From NCBI GenBank assembly GCA_947589315.1, contig CANPZE010000010.1:1-64000 (forward strand): a stretch of DNA of 64,000 nt, given 5' to 3'. Both the position numbers and the translations under genes were made by a program. This DNA is from an uncultured Lachnospiraceae bacterium (lineage in GTDB: Bacteria; Bacillota; Clostridia; Lachnospirales; Lachnospiraceae). This document shows positions 48,707 to 58,457 of the stretch, one piece after another. Positions within the stretch are counted from its first letter, which is position 1; every line of letters begins with the position of its first letter. Under the pieces are notes generated by a model that was given only the letters and a program-made list of their open reading frames with translations, had not been told where the DNA came from and searched no databases.

Positions 48707-50452
48707 ATGAATTGGAAAAAAGTAACTTGCTACCGACTAATACTCTGTATCGGAATGACAACTCTGTTGTTTCTATTTGTCATGGGAAGATTTGAATTAC
48801 TTCTGGATATAGATGATGTTGGATTAAGAAATATTTTATCCGGCATTTATACGGGTCAGCCGGATGCGCATACATTTTTTATTTATTATTTGCTGGCAAA
48901 GATGCTGTCTTTGCTTTATTTGTACATGCCAGACGGATACTGGTATGTTTGGTTTCTGCTGGCAGCAAATTATGGATCGTTGGTGTTGATTTTGTATCGA
49001 ACGGTGTGCAGGGTGAAATCACATCAGAAGCTGGTATTGTTTGCAGAGCTGTTGGTTTTTGCAATTTTATGGATACGTAATCTTATCATGCCGGAGTGGA
49101 CCGTATCGGCTGGCATTATGTCTGCGACAGCTATTTTCTGGTATGCGACCATACCGGAAGAAACGCAAAAGAAACATATATTGGGAGAATATTTGATTCC
49201 GCTAGTTTTGCTTGTGCTTGCATTTAACTTACGCAGTAGTGTAGCAGAGATGGCGATCCCCTTTGCTATGATTGTATTTTTAGCAAAAATATATAAAGGA
49301 CGATGGGACAAGAAGAATCTGTGGAAGAAGGAATTTATTTTTTTGTTGACTTGTATGCTAGCTGTTGGCGTAAGCATTCTGGTAAATTATCTTGCATATT
49401 CAAGCGAGGAATGGAAAGAGCAAAAAAAATTCTCAACATATCGGGCAAATATGATTGATCGATACGGATATCCAGATTATGACGAATATGAAGAACTATA
49501 TTCAGAAAACAATATATCCAAAGAAATGTATGAAAGCATCCGATATGACTATAATTTTTTAATGGCTGGAAAGGGAATATTAACATCAGATGATCTAAAA
49601 GAATTATCTGAGCAAGCTGAGCTTTCATTTTATGAGGAACATCCCTTCGGCGAATGGTTGCAGGAATGTTTCTTGAAACGTTGGAAGGAAGCAAGAGGCG
49701 ATACATATCGTATATACAGTATTGTCTTTTATGCGGGAATGTTGGTAGGTGCAATTTGCGCATGGAAAAGAAAAGATAAGATTAAGTTATTATTAATAGT
49801 AGGAACAATTTTTATTTATGAATTTTTTTGGATTTATCTGTATTATAAAAATCGCATGCTGTGGCGGGTTGGCTGCTCTCTCAATATATTAGCTCTGGCT
49901 GTAATGATTGCATTTTTATGGGATGAGCAGTATGTGCAACGTTTTATCTTGAGAAAAAAAACTATTTTACCGATCATATTTACATGTTCACTCTTATTAG
50001 GCTCTAGTCTATCTGCAGCACAACGAACAAATGAAACAGAGGTAAGCAATGCTTATCTCCTGCAAGACACTAAGCGGTATTGCGAGCAGCATAAAGAAAA
50101 TGTTTATTTTCGTCATTTTTACAGTTTTTGTAATACCATTACTTATAAAGAGTTAATTGAGACGGGAGAAGAACGCAGTGCTGCAAATTTCATTCTTCCA
50201 AATGGATGGTCAGTAATTTTACCGATGGACAGTCAGTATGCGCCTACCGGCGGAAAACGAGAACTCTGCAGTTGGATTGCTGAAAAAGACAATATATATT
50301 TTATAATAGAAAAAGAAAGAGCAGAGCCTACATGCACAAGAACAGAGAACTTATTTGCATCGCGTGGATTTTCTTGTGACCTCATGTTAGAAGATGAGTT
50401 GAATATGATAAACGGAAAAACCATACAAATATACCATTTTATATGTGAGTAA
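48707..50452 (+). CDS. Polytopic membrane protein, hypothetical (paralogue of 16124-18325)
   Basis: Many TM segments; RYGYPDYDEYEELYSENNISKEMYESIRYDYNF. Confidence 0.6.
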   Translation: MNWKKVTCYRLILCIGMTTLLFLFVMGRFELLLDIDDVGLRNILSGIYTGQPDAHTFFIYYLLAKMLSLLYLYMPDGYWYVWFLLAANYGSLVLILYRTVCRVKSHQKLVLFAELLVFAILWIRNLIMPEWTVSAGIMSATAIFWYATIPEETQKKHILGEYLIPLVLLVLAFNLRSSVAEMAIPFAMIVFLAKIYKGRWDKKNLWKKEFIFLLTCMLAVGVSILVNYLAYSSEEWKEQKKFSTYRANMIDRYGYPDYDEYEELYSENNISKEMYESIRYDYNFLMAGKGILTSDDLKELSEQAELSFYEEHPFGEWLQECFLKRWKEARGDTYRIYSIVFYAGMLVGAICAWKRKDKIKLLLIVGTIFIYEFFWIYLYYKNRMLWRVGCSLNILALAVMIAFLWDEQYVQRFILRKKTILPIIFTCSLLLGSSLSAAQRTNETEVSNAYLLQDTKRYCEQHKENVYFRHFYSFCNTITYKELIETGEERSAANFILPNGWSVILPMDSQYAPTGGKRELCSWIAEKDNIYFIIEKERAEPTCTRTENLFASRGFSCDLMLEDELNMINGKTIQIYHFICE

Positions 50453-50515
50453 ATCGTATGAGTACCTACATCAATATGAATGTAAATAACTGATATATGG
50501 ATGGAGAATTAAAGC

Positions 50516-53323
50516 ATGGATAACACAACGATATCTCAAAAACCCAAAAAAGAACAAAATATGCAGAAGGTTTCAGAAAAAGATTTAAACATTATGAAGG
50601 GGATTACGATTGTGATAATTATTTTATACAATCTGTTCTCTTTAAACATGGGAATACTGGATGAATATCATTGTACGAATATTTTGTTTCCGATTTCCAT
50701 GACCAAAATGATCGGTTCCTTTTGCAGTATGGGGATTGCGATGGCAATATTTTTATGTGGTTTTGAATTGTCCCGATACTATACGCCGGAGCTTCTGGCG
50801 GAAAAGAAGCAGATCGGATGCGCAGGCGTAAAAGCCTATAAACGTCTGATCTCTGCATATTTTGTTGTATATATTCTGACAGCTGCGACTTCTTTTCTTG
50901 GACGGGATATCAATACGGTGTACGGTACAGGAGTGAAGAAATGGGTGTATGCGGCTGCGGATGTGCTGGGACTGCAGTGGACGCTTGGAACGCCGACCTT
51001 AAATCCGACATGGAGCTATGTCGGGGCGCTTGTTGTCTATATTTTTATCATGCCATTTCTTTTGACGGCATATAGAAGGCATGGAGCCGTTATATGCCTG
51101 CTCGCGGTATTTGCGCCGTATATATTGAAAACAGACAGCTTGTTCTGGAATTATCTTGGCGTGCTTGTCGTTGGCGCATGGTGTGCCGAGGAGCGGATAC
51201 TGGAAAGACTGAAAGCTTATATATACAAGGGGTATGAGACAAGGACAATGTATGTGAAGCTATTAGGCTGTTATACGATTTTCCTGGCGGCAGGCTATGT
51301 GAAACAGAATGTCGGATTTGACCGGATCATGAATTGTGTTTTGGTGTTGGGGGTGGTCTATTTTTCTTACGAATTTATTTCGGATGTAAAAGCGATTGGA
51401 AATGTGTTTGCAGTTCTGGGTACATATAGCTTTTATATGTGGCTGGTTCACGATATGCTGTACCGGTACTATTTTACAGAACAGATTTATGCATTGCGGT
51501 ATACGATCGCAATCTTTGCGGCAGTCCTGCTGATGTCTTTGATGATATCCGTTTTTCTGAAACCGGGGGGGGGTATAACACAAAACATACACTTACAGAA
51601 GAAAGCAGAGTATCGTGCAGATGATGCGGAAGAAAGCGATCGGAAAATAAGGCATCAATACGCAAAAAAGTATTGGTATATACCTGTCATACATTGTCTG
51701 ATCGGCGCTGCTTATCTGATCGTTAATTTTATGGCAAATGACGGAAGTCCGCGGAATTTGGTAGAAATAAACAGTGTAGCCAGCATTGGATTTGAGAGAG
51801 GACTGACTCTTGTACTTTCGATTGTGATGGGAAGTATTCTCATATGTGGCTTTTGGCTGATTGTTCTTACAATCTATGTGAAATGGAAAAGACTTACCGG
51901 GAGAAGATTATTTCTGGGCATTCTGCTAGTCGGATTGATTGTGATCCTGCTTGCATATCCGGGAATGTATGCGTATGAGGTGGATAATTATATAGCATAT
52001 TTGTACTCATGGCGAAGCAATCCTTTTTATTGGCACAATGTGTACACCGGTTATTTTTTCTCTGCGTGCCGTATGTTTTTGCCGCATCCGGTTTCTATAC
52101 CGATTGTCCAGTTTTTGTGTTTTCTTTTAGTCATGGCCTATATTTATCATATGGCGAGGATATGCAATACAAAAGGCGCTGGTTATCTCCTGCTTTTCCT
52201 GCTGCCGGAGACATTATATGTGGCGCTTAATCCATATCGAAACTGTCTGTACACCATTTTGTGTTTGTTTTTGCTGGCATATGTGTATTTTGAGCAGAAG
52301 CGTTCCGGAAAAGCGACCTCAAAAAAGATCGGTGTACTCATTATCGTATTTGCGTTCACTGCTGTCTGGCGCAGCGAGGGGATTATTTTTTCCGCGATTT
52401 TATTTTTGAGTCTGCTGCTGATTGTATATAGGCGTCCCATGAAAAAGATAGTTCTGGATATGTGCCTGTTACTTGTGTGCATCAAGGTTGTTGCACTCCC
52501 ACAGGATCTGGGCTCTGCAAAATACTGGGGTTCTGATTATACTATGATTAATTTTATGAATTCCATACAGGATATTTTAACAGATGCGGATGCGGATCTG
52601 TCATATCCGGGAGCTTCGGATGATATGGAAGCCATCGGCAATATCGTCCCTGTGGAAATGGTGAAGGAATCCGGAATATGGGGATACAGAAATTATAACC
52701 AGTCAATGGGGCGGGACATTAATCAAAGCTGTGCTGCTGAGGAAGACCAGAAGGCGTTTTTGAAAGGATATATGCGTCTGACATTTCATAATCTTCCTGT
52801 TTTTTTGAAAGCAAAATGGCAGGATTATAAGACGGTTTTATTTCAGGAATATCCAAAATCAGTATCGTCTTATGATGGGGATTTCTTCGTGTTCCCGAGC
52901 GGAGAGTCTAATCAGATGGAAAACTCCGGTTTTCAGAAAATTTATCATTCTCCAGGTACGGCTGCATGGGAACGGAGTCCGGTCCGGAATGCGTGGCTGT
53001 TTATTCTGGATCGTATTGTATATGCGTACTACTGGCTGATATCCGAGTTTAAAATTGCCGTATGTGTAAGACTGGGTTTTTATGTGACATTTTTGTTCTG
53101 CATGAGTATGGACTTTTTTGGCAGTATCATACATAAATCCAGAGAACGCCTTTACCGGTTTTTGATCGAAGCGGCTATTTTTCTGGAGTATTGCGCAATC
53201 ATATTGGTAATGCCTGAACCGCGTGCGGCATATTTCTATCCGATGATGTATTGTATTTTCTTTATGGTGTTGGCAGAAGTTGCAAAAAGAAGTGTAAGCG
53301 TAATGCCTGAAAAAACATTATAG
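50516..53323 (+). CDS. Fusion: N-terminal acyltransferase_3-like domain plus C-terminal multi-TM domain, joined at a poly-G tract
   Basis: N-terminal DLNIMKGITIVIIILYNLF...; mid-protein VFLKPGGGITQN is encoded by G9 (51565-51573); C-terminal half has another set of TM segments. Confidence 0.7.
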   Translation: MDNTTISQKPKKEQNMQKVSEKDLNIMKGITIVIIILYNLFSLNMGILDEYHCTNILFPISMTKMIGSFCSMGIAMAIFLCGFELSRYYTPELLAEKKQIGCAGVKAYKRLISAYFVVYILTAATSFLGRDINTVYGTGVKKWVYAAADVLGLQWTLGTPTLNPTWSYVGALVVYIFIMPFLLTAYRRHGAVICLLAVFAPYILKTDSLFWNYLGVLVVGAWCAEERILERLKAYIYKGYETRTMYVKLLGCYTIFLAAGYVKQNVGFDRIMNCVLVLGVVYFSYEFISDVKAIGNVFAVLGTYSFYMWLVHDMLYRYYFTEQIYALRYTIAIFAAVLLMSLMISVFLKPGGGITQNIHLQKKAEYRADDAEESDRKIRHQYAKKYWYIPVIHCLIGAAYLIVNFMANDGSPRNLVEINSVASIGFERGLTLVLSIVMGSILICGFWLIVLTIYVKWKRLTGRRLFLGILLVGLIVILLAYPGMYAYEVDNYIAYLYSWRSNPFYWHNVYTGYFFSACRMFLPHPVSIPIVQFLCFLLVMAYIYHMARICNTKGAGYLLLFLLPETLYVALNPYRNCLYTILCLFLLAYVYFEQKRSGKATSKKIGVLIIVFAFTAVWRSEGIIFSAILFLSLLLIVYRRPMKKIVLDMCLLLVCIKVVALPQDLGSAKYWGSDYTMINFMNSIQDILTDADADLSYPGASDDMEAIGNIVPVEMVKESGIWGYRNYNQSMGRDINQSCAAEEDQKAFLKGYMRLTFHNLPVFLKAKWQDYKTVLFQEYPKSVSSYDGDFFVFPSGESNQMENSGFQKIYHSPGTAAWERSPVRNAWLFILDRIVYAYYWLISEFKIAVCVRLGFYVTFLFCMSMDFFGSIIHKSRERLYRFLIEAAIFLEYCAIILVMPEPRAAYFYPMMYCIFFMVLAEVAKRSVSVMPEKTL

Positions 53324-53388
53324 CAATAATTTTAGGAGACATGTATGGCCAAGATATGTTTCCGGATAAAGAGCCAGGTTTATAGAAA

Positions 53389-53520
53389 TAAGTTTTAATG
53401 ACAAGCAAGCATTTATTACTGGTGCCAGTCGGGGAATTGACAGAAAGATAAGGGAAATGTTTGAAAAGGATGCCAGCCGTTACCTGCTCCCGGCAGGGAT
53501 CGGCTGGCTTTCCGGCTTGT
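53389..53520 (+). pseudogene. SDR N-terminal fragment
   Basis: SFNDKQAFITGASRGIDRKIREMFEKDAS then stop: Rossmann TGASRGI motif without the rest of the domain. Confidence 0.55.
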
Positions 53521-53569
53521 AAAGCTTGTCTGCGGAATGAAAGTGGGAAAAGGGACGGGCATATCATTT

Positions 53570-53704
53570 TTATCTCATCCTATATGTGCTCGTCTCTAAA
53601 GCAAGCAATTCGATAACTCTTTCCAGTTTCCGAACATCATACCCGCGTTTTTTTATCCGCTTGAAATCTTTTTTGAAAGAGGTTTGGTATTTAATCGTCA
53701 GCAC
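53570..53704 (-). pseudogene. Truncated YafQ/RelE-like toxin
   Basis: VLTIKYQTSFKKDFKRIKKRGYDVRKLERVIELLALETSTYRMR*, about 44 aa, lacking the catalytic C-terminal half. Confidence 0.7.
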
Positions 53705-53965
53705 CCAGATCCTCCATCAGCTCTGAAACCGAAGAAAACCCTCGGCTCAAACCAATACCATTCCTTGCGCTTTCGATTGCCCTGATTGTTTCCGAATTCG
53801 GAATAGGGTTTCCTACGCGAAAAGGAATCGCCTGCTCACGGACGGATTGCCGCAAAAACATATTGATCGCGGAACTCAGGCTGAGACCGAAACTTTCAAA
53901 AAGTTCCTGTGCCTGCTGCTTCAGTGCCGGGTCAATTTTAATGTTTGTACTCACCGCTGCCATAA
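53691..53965 (-). CDS. RelB/DinJ-family antitoxin
   Basis: MAAVSTNIKIDPALKQQAQELFESFGLSLSSAINMFLRQSVREQAIPF; the start inside the longer ORF (53691-54014) follows a GGAGG-like RBS. Confidence 0.85.
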
Positions 53966-54126
53966 AAGCACCTCCTTTTGCCTTATTATATGCCTGTTGT
54001 GTACGCTTTGTCAATACTTTATGCGAGCAAGCTTGACGTTTCAGAAAATGTCACTTTCTCATATAAAGTTGGAATGGCAATGCGCCACAGAAATTATTGT
54101 CGCTCATTGCCTCTCCTTTTGGACGT

Positions 54127-54166
54127 AAAAAAAGCGCATGGTTTACAATTTACTGTTCCATGCGCC
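54127..54166 (-). terminator. Rho-independent terminator for the Rpn-like gene
   Basis: gcgcatgg...ccatgcgc stem followed on the minus strand by TTTTTTT. Confidence 0.7.
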
Positions 54167-54203
54167 TTTACGCTGTTGTTTTGATATGAAACTGTGATAT
54201 TGA

Positions 54204-55055
54204 TTATGCCAACTGCATTGATTGGTTTTCTAACTCCTTAACTGTATCAAGGGACAGTTCCGTAGCTTCCGCTATTTCCTCTAAAGTCATTTTACCTAAC
54301 TTTATTAAATGTGCCGCTGTCTTTTTGTTTGCTTTTTGCTCCGCTTCTTGTGCCGCTTTTTGTGCTGCTTTTTGTGCCGCTTCATTCCTCATATCTTCCA
54401 TAATTTTACACATGGCCGCCACTCCTTTCTCGTCCCGCTTGAAATACCTTGCTTTTTTAGCAAGCGCTTCATAATTCATATCATCGGGGTTAGTGCATGA
54501 AAAATCGTGCATTAACTTACCGACTTCATCATCGCCCCTGTATTTGCCGTTCACATACAGGATATGCGAACCGTCGCCAAACAATACTTTACTTTCCCCG
54601 ATTGTAACATACCGCTCTACTGGATAGACCGGCTGATTTCCTTTCATTACATCATTTTCAGTTATAAAGATAACATAGCTGTCTGGAATATCCTCCGTTT
54701 TATCGCCTGCTTTTAATATATGTGCGTCCAGCAGGCTGCTGTTGTGCCTTGCCCTTTTTGCGCCCGCCCCTGCGTCTTGCCTTTGAATTTCCACGTCAAA
54801 TTCCCTGTTGTCACTGTCAACCGCATGGACGTCTAAGGTCGCGGAACGCCCCTGCAGGTTCTTTAACGGTTCCTGTGTTCGGACTGACTTGACTTTTATG
54901 TTCCTTTTTCCTAAAACAATCTGCAATATCAGCTCCACGCCCTCAAAATTATCTGCAAGGCAGACAGTCATAAAATCATCGTCCATATAGCGGAGCGATT
55001 TCAAACGCTCTAAATCCTCTTGATGTATTTGCTCCGTTGCATTCAACAATATCAC
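54204..55055 (-). CDS. Rpn-like PD-(D/E)XK nuclease family transposase-related protein
   Basis: LERLKSLRYMDDDFMTVCLADNFEGVELILQIVLGK ... GRSATLDVHAVDSDNREFDVEIQRQDAGAGAKRARHNSSLLDAHIL. Confidence 0.85.
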   Translation of the reverse strand: MILLNATEQIHQEDLERLKSLRYMDDDFMTVCLADNFEGVELILQIVLGKRNIKVKSVRTQEPLKNLQGRSATLDVHAVDSDNREFDVEIQRQDAGAGAKRARHNSSLLDAHILKAGDKTEDIPDSYVIFITENDVMKGNQPVYPVERYVTIGESKVLFGDGSHILYVNGKYRGDDEVGKLMHDFSCTNPDDMNYEALAKKARYFKRDEKGVAAMCKIMEDMRNEAAQKAAQKAAQEAEQKANKKTAAHLIKLGKMTLEEIAEATELSLDTVKELENQSMQLA

Positions 55056-55475
55056 CTTCTTTCGCTGCTTTTATTATACATCGGATAATGCCTTTTGAAA
55101 ACTGAATTTTTGGTGAAATTTTCACTTCCATTCTTCCTCCCAACATTTCTATCGCGCAGCTACGGACCACAAAAGGCGGTCTGCAAAAACTGCATGGATG
55201 GCCGCCCTTGCAGATAAACGAGGCGTGAGCTGCTCACAAGTTCTCCAAGATGGTCTTATGCAGCCGCTTAATGCCAGACATGCATAGCAGTAACTTCCAT
55301 AAATACACTTAAAAGGCATATGCGCCACAGAAATGCCAGAAGGTATATAGAAAATATAAAGCTTGTAGTAAAAGATTTAAAAGAAATCCGTGACTATATT
55401 GCAGTGTGGCAGCAGAAATCTCATTCCCTTTATCATCAGCGACCACAAGCCATCCGGCGGCGGGAAGACTTTATT

Positions 55476-55889
55476 TTATCTCTCGCCATGCCCCGGAATC
55501 TGCAGGTAATCAATAAGGGCAGCCTCCAAGATGCTGGAGTAATTGACTTTCTGCTCCTCAGCAATCCGCTTGAGCCATGCTGGTATGGTGGTGTTCGTTT
55601 TGATACGTTCATTGTCTTTTTTTATACGAAACAGTTCAGGGTGAATAGTTACCGGCATTATGATATTCCCCTCTGTATCCTCTTTTGACAGACTTATGGA
55701 TGGCGCTGGAATTTCCTCGTTATCACACTGCATGCTGTAAACGTGAAGACTTGCCGCTTCTGATGCCATGCGCAGCGCTGTCTCCAGGTCATCTCCAACA
55801 CTGACACATCCCGGCAGATCAGGGAAGTAAATACTATATGAGCCGTTCGTTGACGGTTCGAAAACTGCAAGATAAGTTAAATTCTGCAT
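55476..55889 (-). CDS. hicB: HicB-family antitoxin
   Basis: YSIYFPDLPGCVSVGDDLETALRMASEAASLHV. Confidence 0.88.
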   Translation of the reverse strand: MQNLTYLAVFEPSTNGSYSIYFPDLPGCVSVGDDLETALRMASEAASLHVYSMQCDNEEIPAPSISLSKEDTEGNIIMPVTIHPELFRIKKDNERIKTNTTIPAWLKRIAEEQKVNYSSILEAALIDYLQIPGHGER

Positions 55890-55928
55890 AAGCTGCGCTC
55901 CTTTCTATGAAAACCGCAGGCAGTAGAA

Positions 55929-56111
55929 CTATTTAAGCCCTGCCTGTTTGTAAATGCTGTTCAGAGTTCCCGGCTTCAAGTCTCCGTTGTGGTTCGGTAC
56001 TGTGACTTTTCCGGGCTTTGTTGGGTGTTTCAGGCTTATGTGAGAGCCTTCCTGATGGATGGTGTACCACCCATCTTTCCGGAGTTCCTTTAATATTTCC
56101 CGAACTGTCAT
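55929..56111 (-). CDS. hicA: HicA-family toxin
   Basis: MTVREILKELRKDGWYTIHQEGSHISLKHPTKPGKVTVPNHNGDLKPGTLNSIYKQAGLK. Confidence 0.9.
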   Translation of the reverse strand: MTVREILKELRKDGWYTIHQEGSHISLKHPTKPGKVTVPNHNGDLKPGTLNSIYKQAGLK

Positions 56112-56174
56112 ATCGTGTCTCCTCATTTTGTTTATATCATTCTTTCTGCGGGTATACCATAGTTTACGTCATCA

Positions 56175-56330
56175 AGGCTGGTGCAGGAAAAATTTATGCA
56201 TCAGCCGGTCATTCTCATCGTTGCCACGTTATTTCCTGTTCACATACAAGATATGAGAACCATAGCCGAACAATACTTTTTTCTATCAAACCTTGACATA
56301 CCGTTCGACTGGGCAGACCTGCTTTCCCCA
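56175..56330 (-). pseudogene. Fragment of a second Rpn-like nuclease gene
   Basis: Minus strand QVCPVERYVKV**KKVLFGYGSHILYVNRK*RGN... RLMHKF aligns with PVYPVERYVTIGESKVLFGDGSHILYVNGKYRGDDEVGKLMHDF of 54204-55055. Confidence 0.7.
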
Positions 56331-56694
56331 AATTTATTATACACCAGATGCCCTGTCCTGAAAACTGTTTTTGTGAAATTTCCCCAAAACCGCATTAGAA
56401 AATATGCTATTTAATGCCTTATTACAAATGTGTAGCGCAATGGCTTGAGAACAGAATGTTTTCATTATCATCGGCGCCTTATGCTCTGCTACTGCCCTCT
56501 TCTCCCCTTCCCTGTGAACCGCATTGACAGTTGAATTCGTCGCTGAAATTCTTTAACATTATGATTACTCCATTTCTTTTTATCTATTAAATGATTGTCT
56601 GAACAAATGCAAAAAATCTGTATTTTTACAGTTTTGCTATTTGATGATCTCCAATCATGTTTCAAACGTTTTTTCCTATGTCATTTGTTGTTCA

Positions 56695-56769
56695 CTCCTT
56701 TTCTGATGGCGTCAAAGGCCTGATTTTTGACCTTATATATCCAGTATACGGATTTCCAGCAGGTTTCAA
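56695..56769 (-). repeat. Recombination-site-like repeat copy C
   Basis: Core 56728-56748 is identical to B and to inverted A; 54 bp nearly identical to 34389-34442 in direct orientation. Confidence 0.9.
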
Positions 56770-56796
56770 CTTGTCAATGATAAGGTAGATGCGGAA

Positions 56797-57296
56797 AGAC
56801 GATAAGCTTTAACAAGGCACTGCATACCGGAAATGAAGTACAATACATGGCCGAGGCAATCACAAATAGAAAGATTTGTGGGGACGGCGCATTTACCCGT
56901 CAGCAAAGGCGTTGCTCATAATCTCCTGCACGCATGGGACGGAGATGGCGGCGCACTTCTACTCCACAACAGTGCGGATATCCTTCTCGCGGAGATCATC
57001 CGCGAGAAGGGGCGAACCGCAACCAGTTCTTCCGCGGCAAAATAGTCAGGTATTCTTGGCAAAGGGCAGACTTCTCATATTTCCCGAACGAGCTGAATGC
57101 GGCGTACTTCTGGGCGTAGCTTGGAGTCGACGGATGAGATCAGACGTGAGCGGTTCTCGTCGTGAAACCCCTATTGCAGGTTTTACGACGAGAACTGGTA
57201 TACAATAAGGGAGAACGAACGGCTGGTGAGGCCACCGATGTACTGTGGATTGACGGAAGATGAAGTGGAATATGTTAAATTGAAAGATTTTTTATA
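56797..57296 (+). pseudogene. WecE/RffA-like aminotransferase, multiply frameshifted (module R copy)
   Basis: ISFNKALHTGNEVQYMAEAITNRKICGDGAFTRQ; SCTHGTEMAA; REKGANRNQFFRGKIVRYSWQRADFSYFPNELNAAYFWA; RENERLVRPPMYCGLTEDEVEYVKLKDFL, in different frames. Confidence 0.85.
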
Positions 57297-57366
57297 GAAA
57301 TCATAAGTAAATGATCTTAAACACCTGTATAGTAATTGCTTTATTGAAAAGTAGGCAGGAGGCATT

Positions 57367-58407
57367 ATGCAGATATTAGATACTACAATCAGAGATGGAA
57401 GTTATTCCGTTGATTTTAAATTTTCATGTGACGATATGGCAGAGATCATAGGAAAATTAGAAAAATTAGGGTTTGAGTATATTGAAATTGGACATGGAAT
57501 GGGATTAAACGCAAGTTCTCCTGCACATGGCGTATCACTTCATACGGATATTGAATATATGGATACTGCCAATAGAACACTCAAAAAATCTAAATTTGGT
57601 TTTTTTTGCATTCCGGGAATTGCACGGATGGATGATTTGCATATCGCTAAACAAAATGGAGTAAGTTTTTTACGTATTGGAATTAATGCTAATCAGCCGG
57701 ATGATGCTATCCAATATATTACAGAGGCAAAAAAGCTGGGTTTTATTGTAATGGTTAATTACATGAAAAGCTATCTTGTAGCTCCTTGCGAGTTTGCGAA
57801 AAATGCAGAAATTGCAGAAGACTGTGGCGCTGACTATGTGTATCTGGTGGATTCTGCTGGTAGTATGCTGCCGGATGAATTGGAAATGTACTATGAAGAA
57901 GTAAGAAAAAAAAGCAAAATAAAGCTTGGATTTCATGGACACGATAATCTTGGGCTTGCTGTATCAAATAGTATTTATTGTGTGCAAAAAGGGTTTGATA
58001 TTATTGACTGTTCTTTACAGGGGATAGGCAGAAGTCTTGGAAATGCTTCTACAGAACAGGTAGTCATGCTGCTAAAACGACTCGGCTATTCCATTGATAT
58101 TGATATTCCAAGATTATTGGAATATGGTTATGTGTTGCTTCGTGATATCAGTTCTAAAGAATTGCAAAATCCGTTGGATCTTGTGTGTGGATATGCTGGT
58201 TTTCATTCCGGATATCTCAAGGATATCTATCGTTGCTGTAACGAAAAAAAGGTCGATCCATTGCGCCTGATTATTGCATATAGCGCGGTTAATAAACAAA
58301 ATATTGATTACAACCAGTTGTGTGAGGTAGCAGATGCTTTGCCAAAAGATTTTGAAAATCATCCTTACAAATTTGGGACTTATTTTTCACCATTGTTTTC
58401 AGGATAA
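57367..58407 (+). CDS. HMGL-like / 4-hydroxy-2-oxovalerate-aldolase-like TIM-barrel enzyme
   Basis: MQILDTTIRDGSYSVDFKFSCDDMAEIIGKLEKLGFEYIEIGHG ... YLVDSAGSMLPDELEMY ... LGFHGHDNLGLAVSNS. Confidence 0.85.
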   Translation: MQILDTTIRDGSYSVDFKFSCDDMAEIIGKLEKLGFEYIEIGHGMGLNASSPAHGVSLHTDIEYMDTANRTLKKSKFGFFCIPGIARMDDLHIAKQNGVSFLRIGINANQPDDAIQYITEAKKLGFIVMVNYMKSYLVAPCEFAKNAEIAEDCGADYVYLVDSAGSMLPDELEMYYEEVRKKSKIKLGFHGHDNLGLAVSNSIYCVQKGFDIIDCSLQGIGRSLGNASTEQVVMLLKRLGYSIDIDIPRLLEYGYVLLRDISSKELQNPLDLVCGYAGFHSGYLKDIYRCCNEKKVDPLRLIIAYSAVNKQNIDYNQLCEVADALPKDFENHPYKFGTYFSPLFSG

Positions 58408-58457
58408 TTTAAAAGTAAATTTTTACAGATAAATGAAAAATAAGGAGAAAGTTGCAG

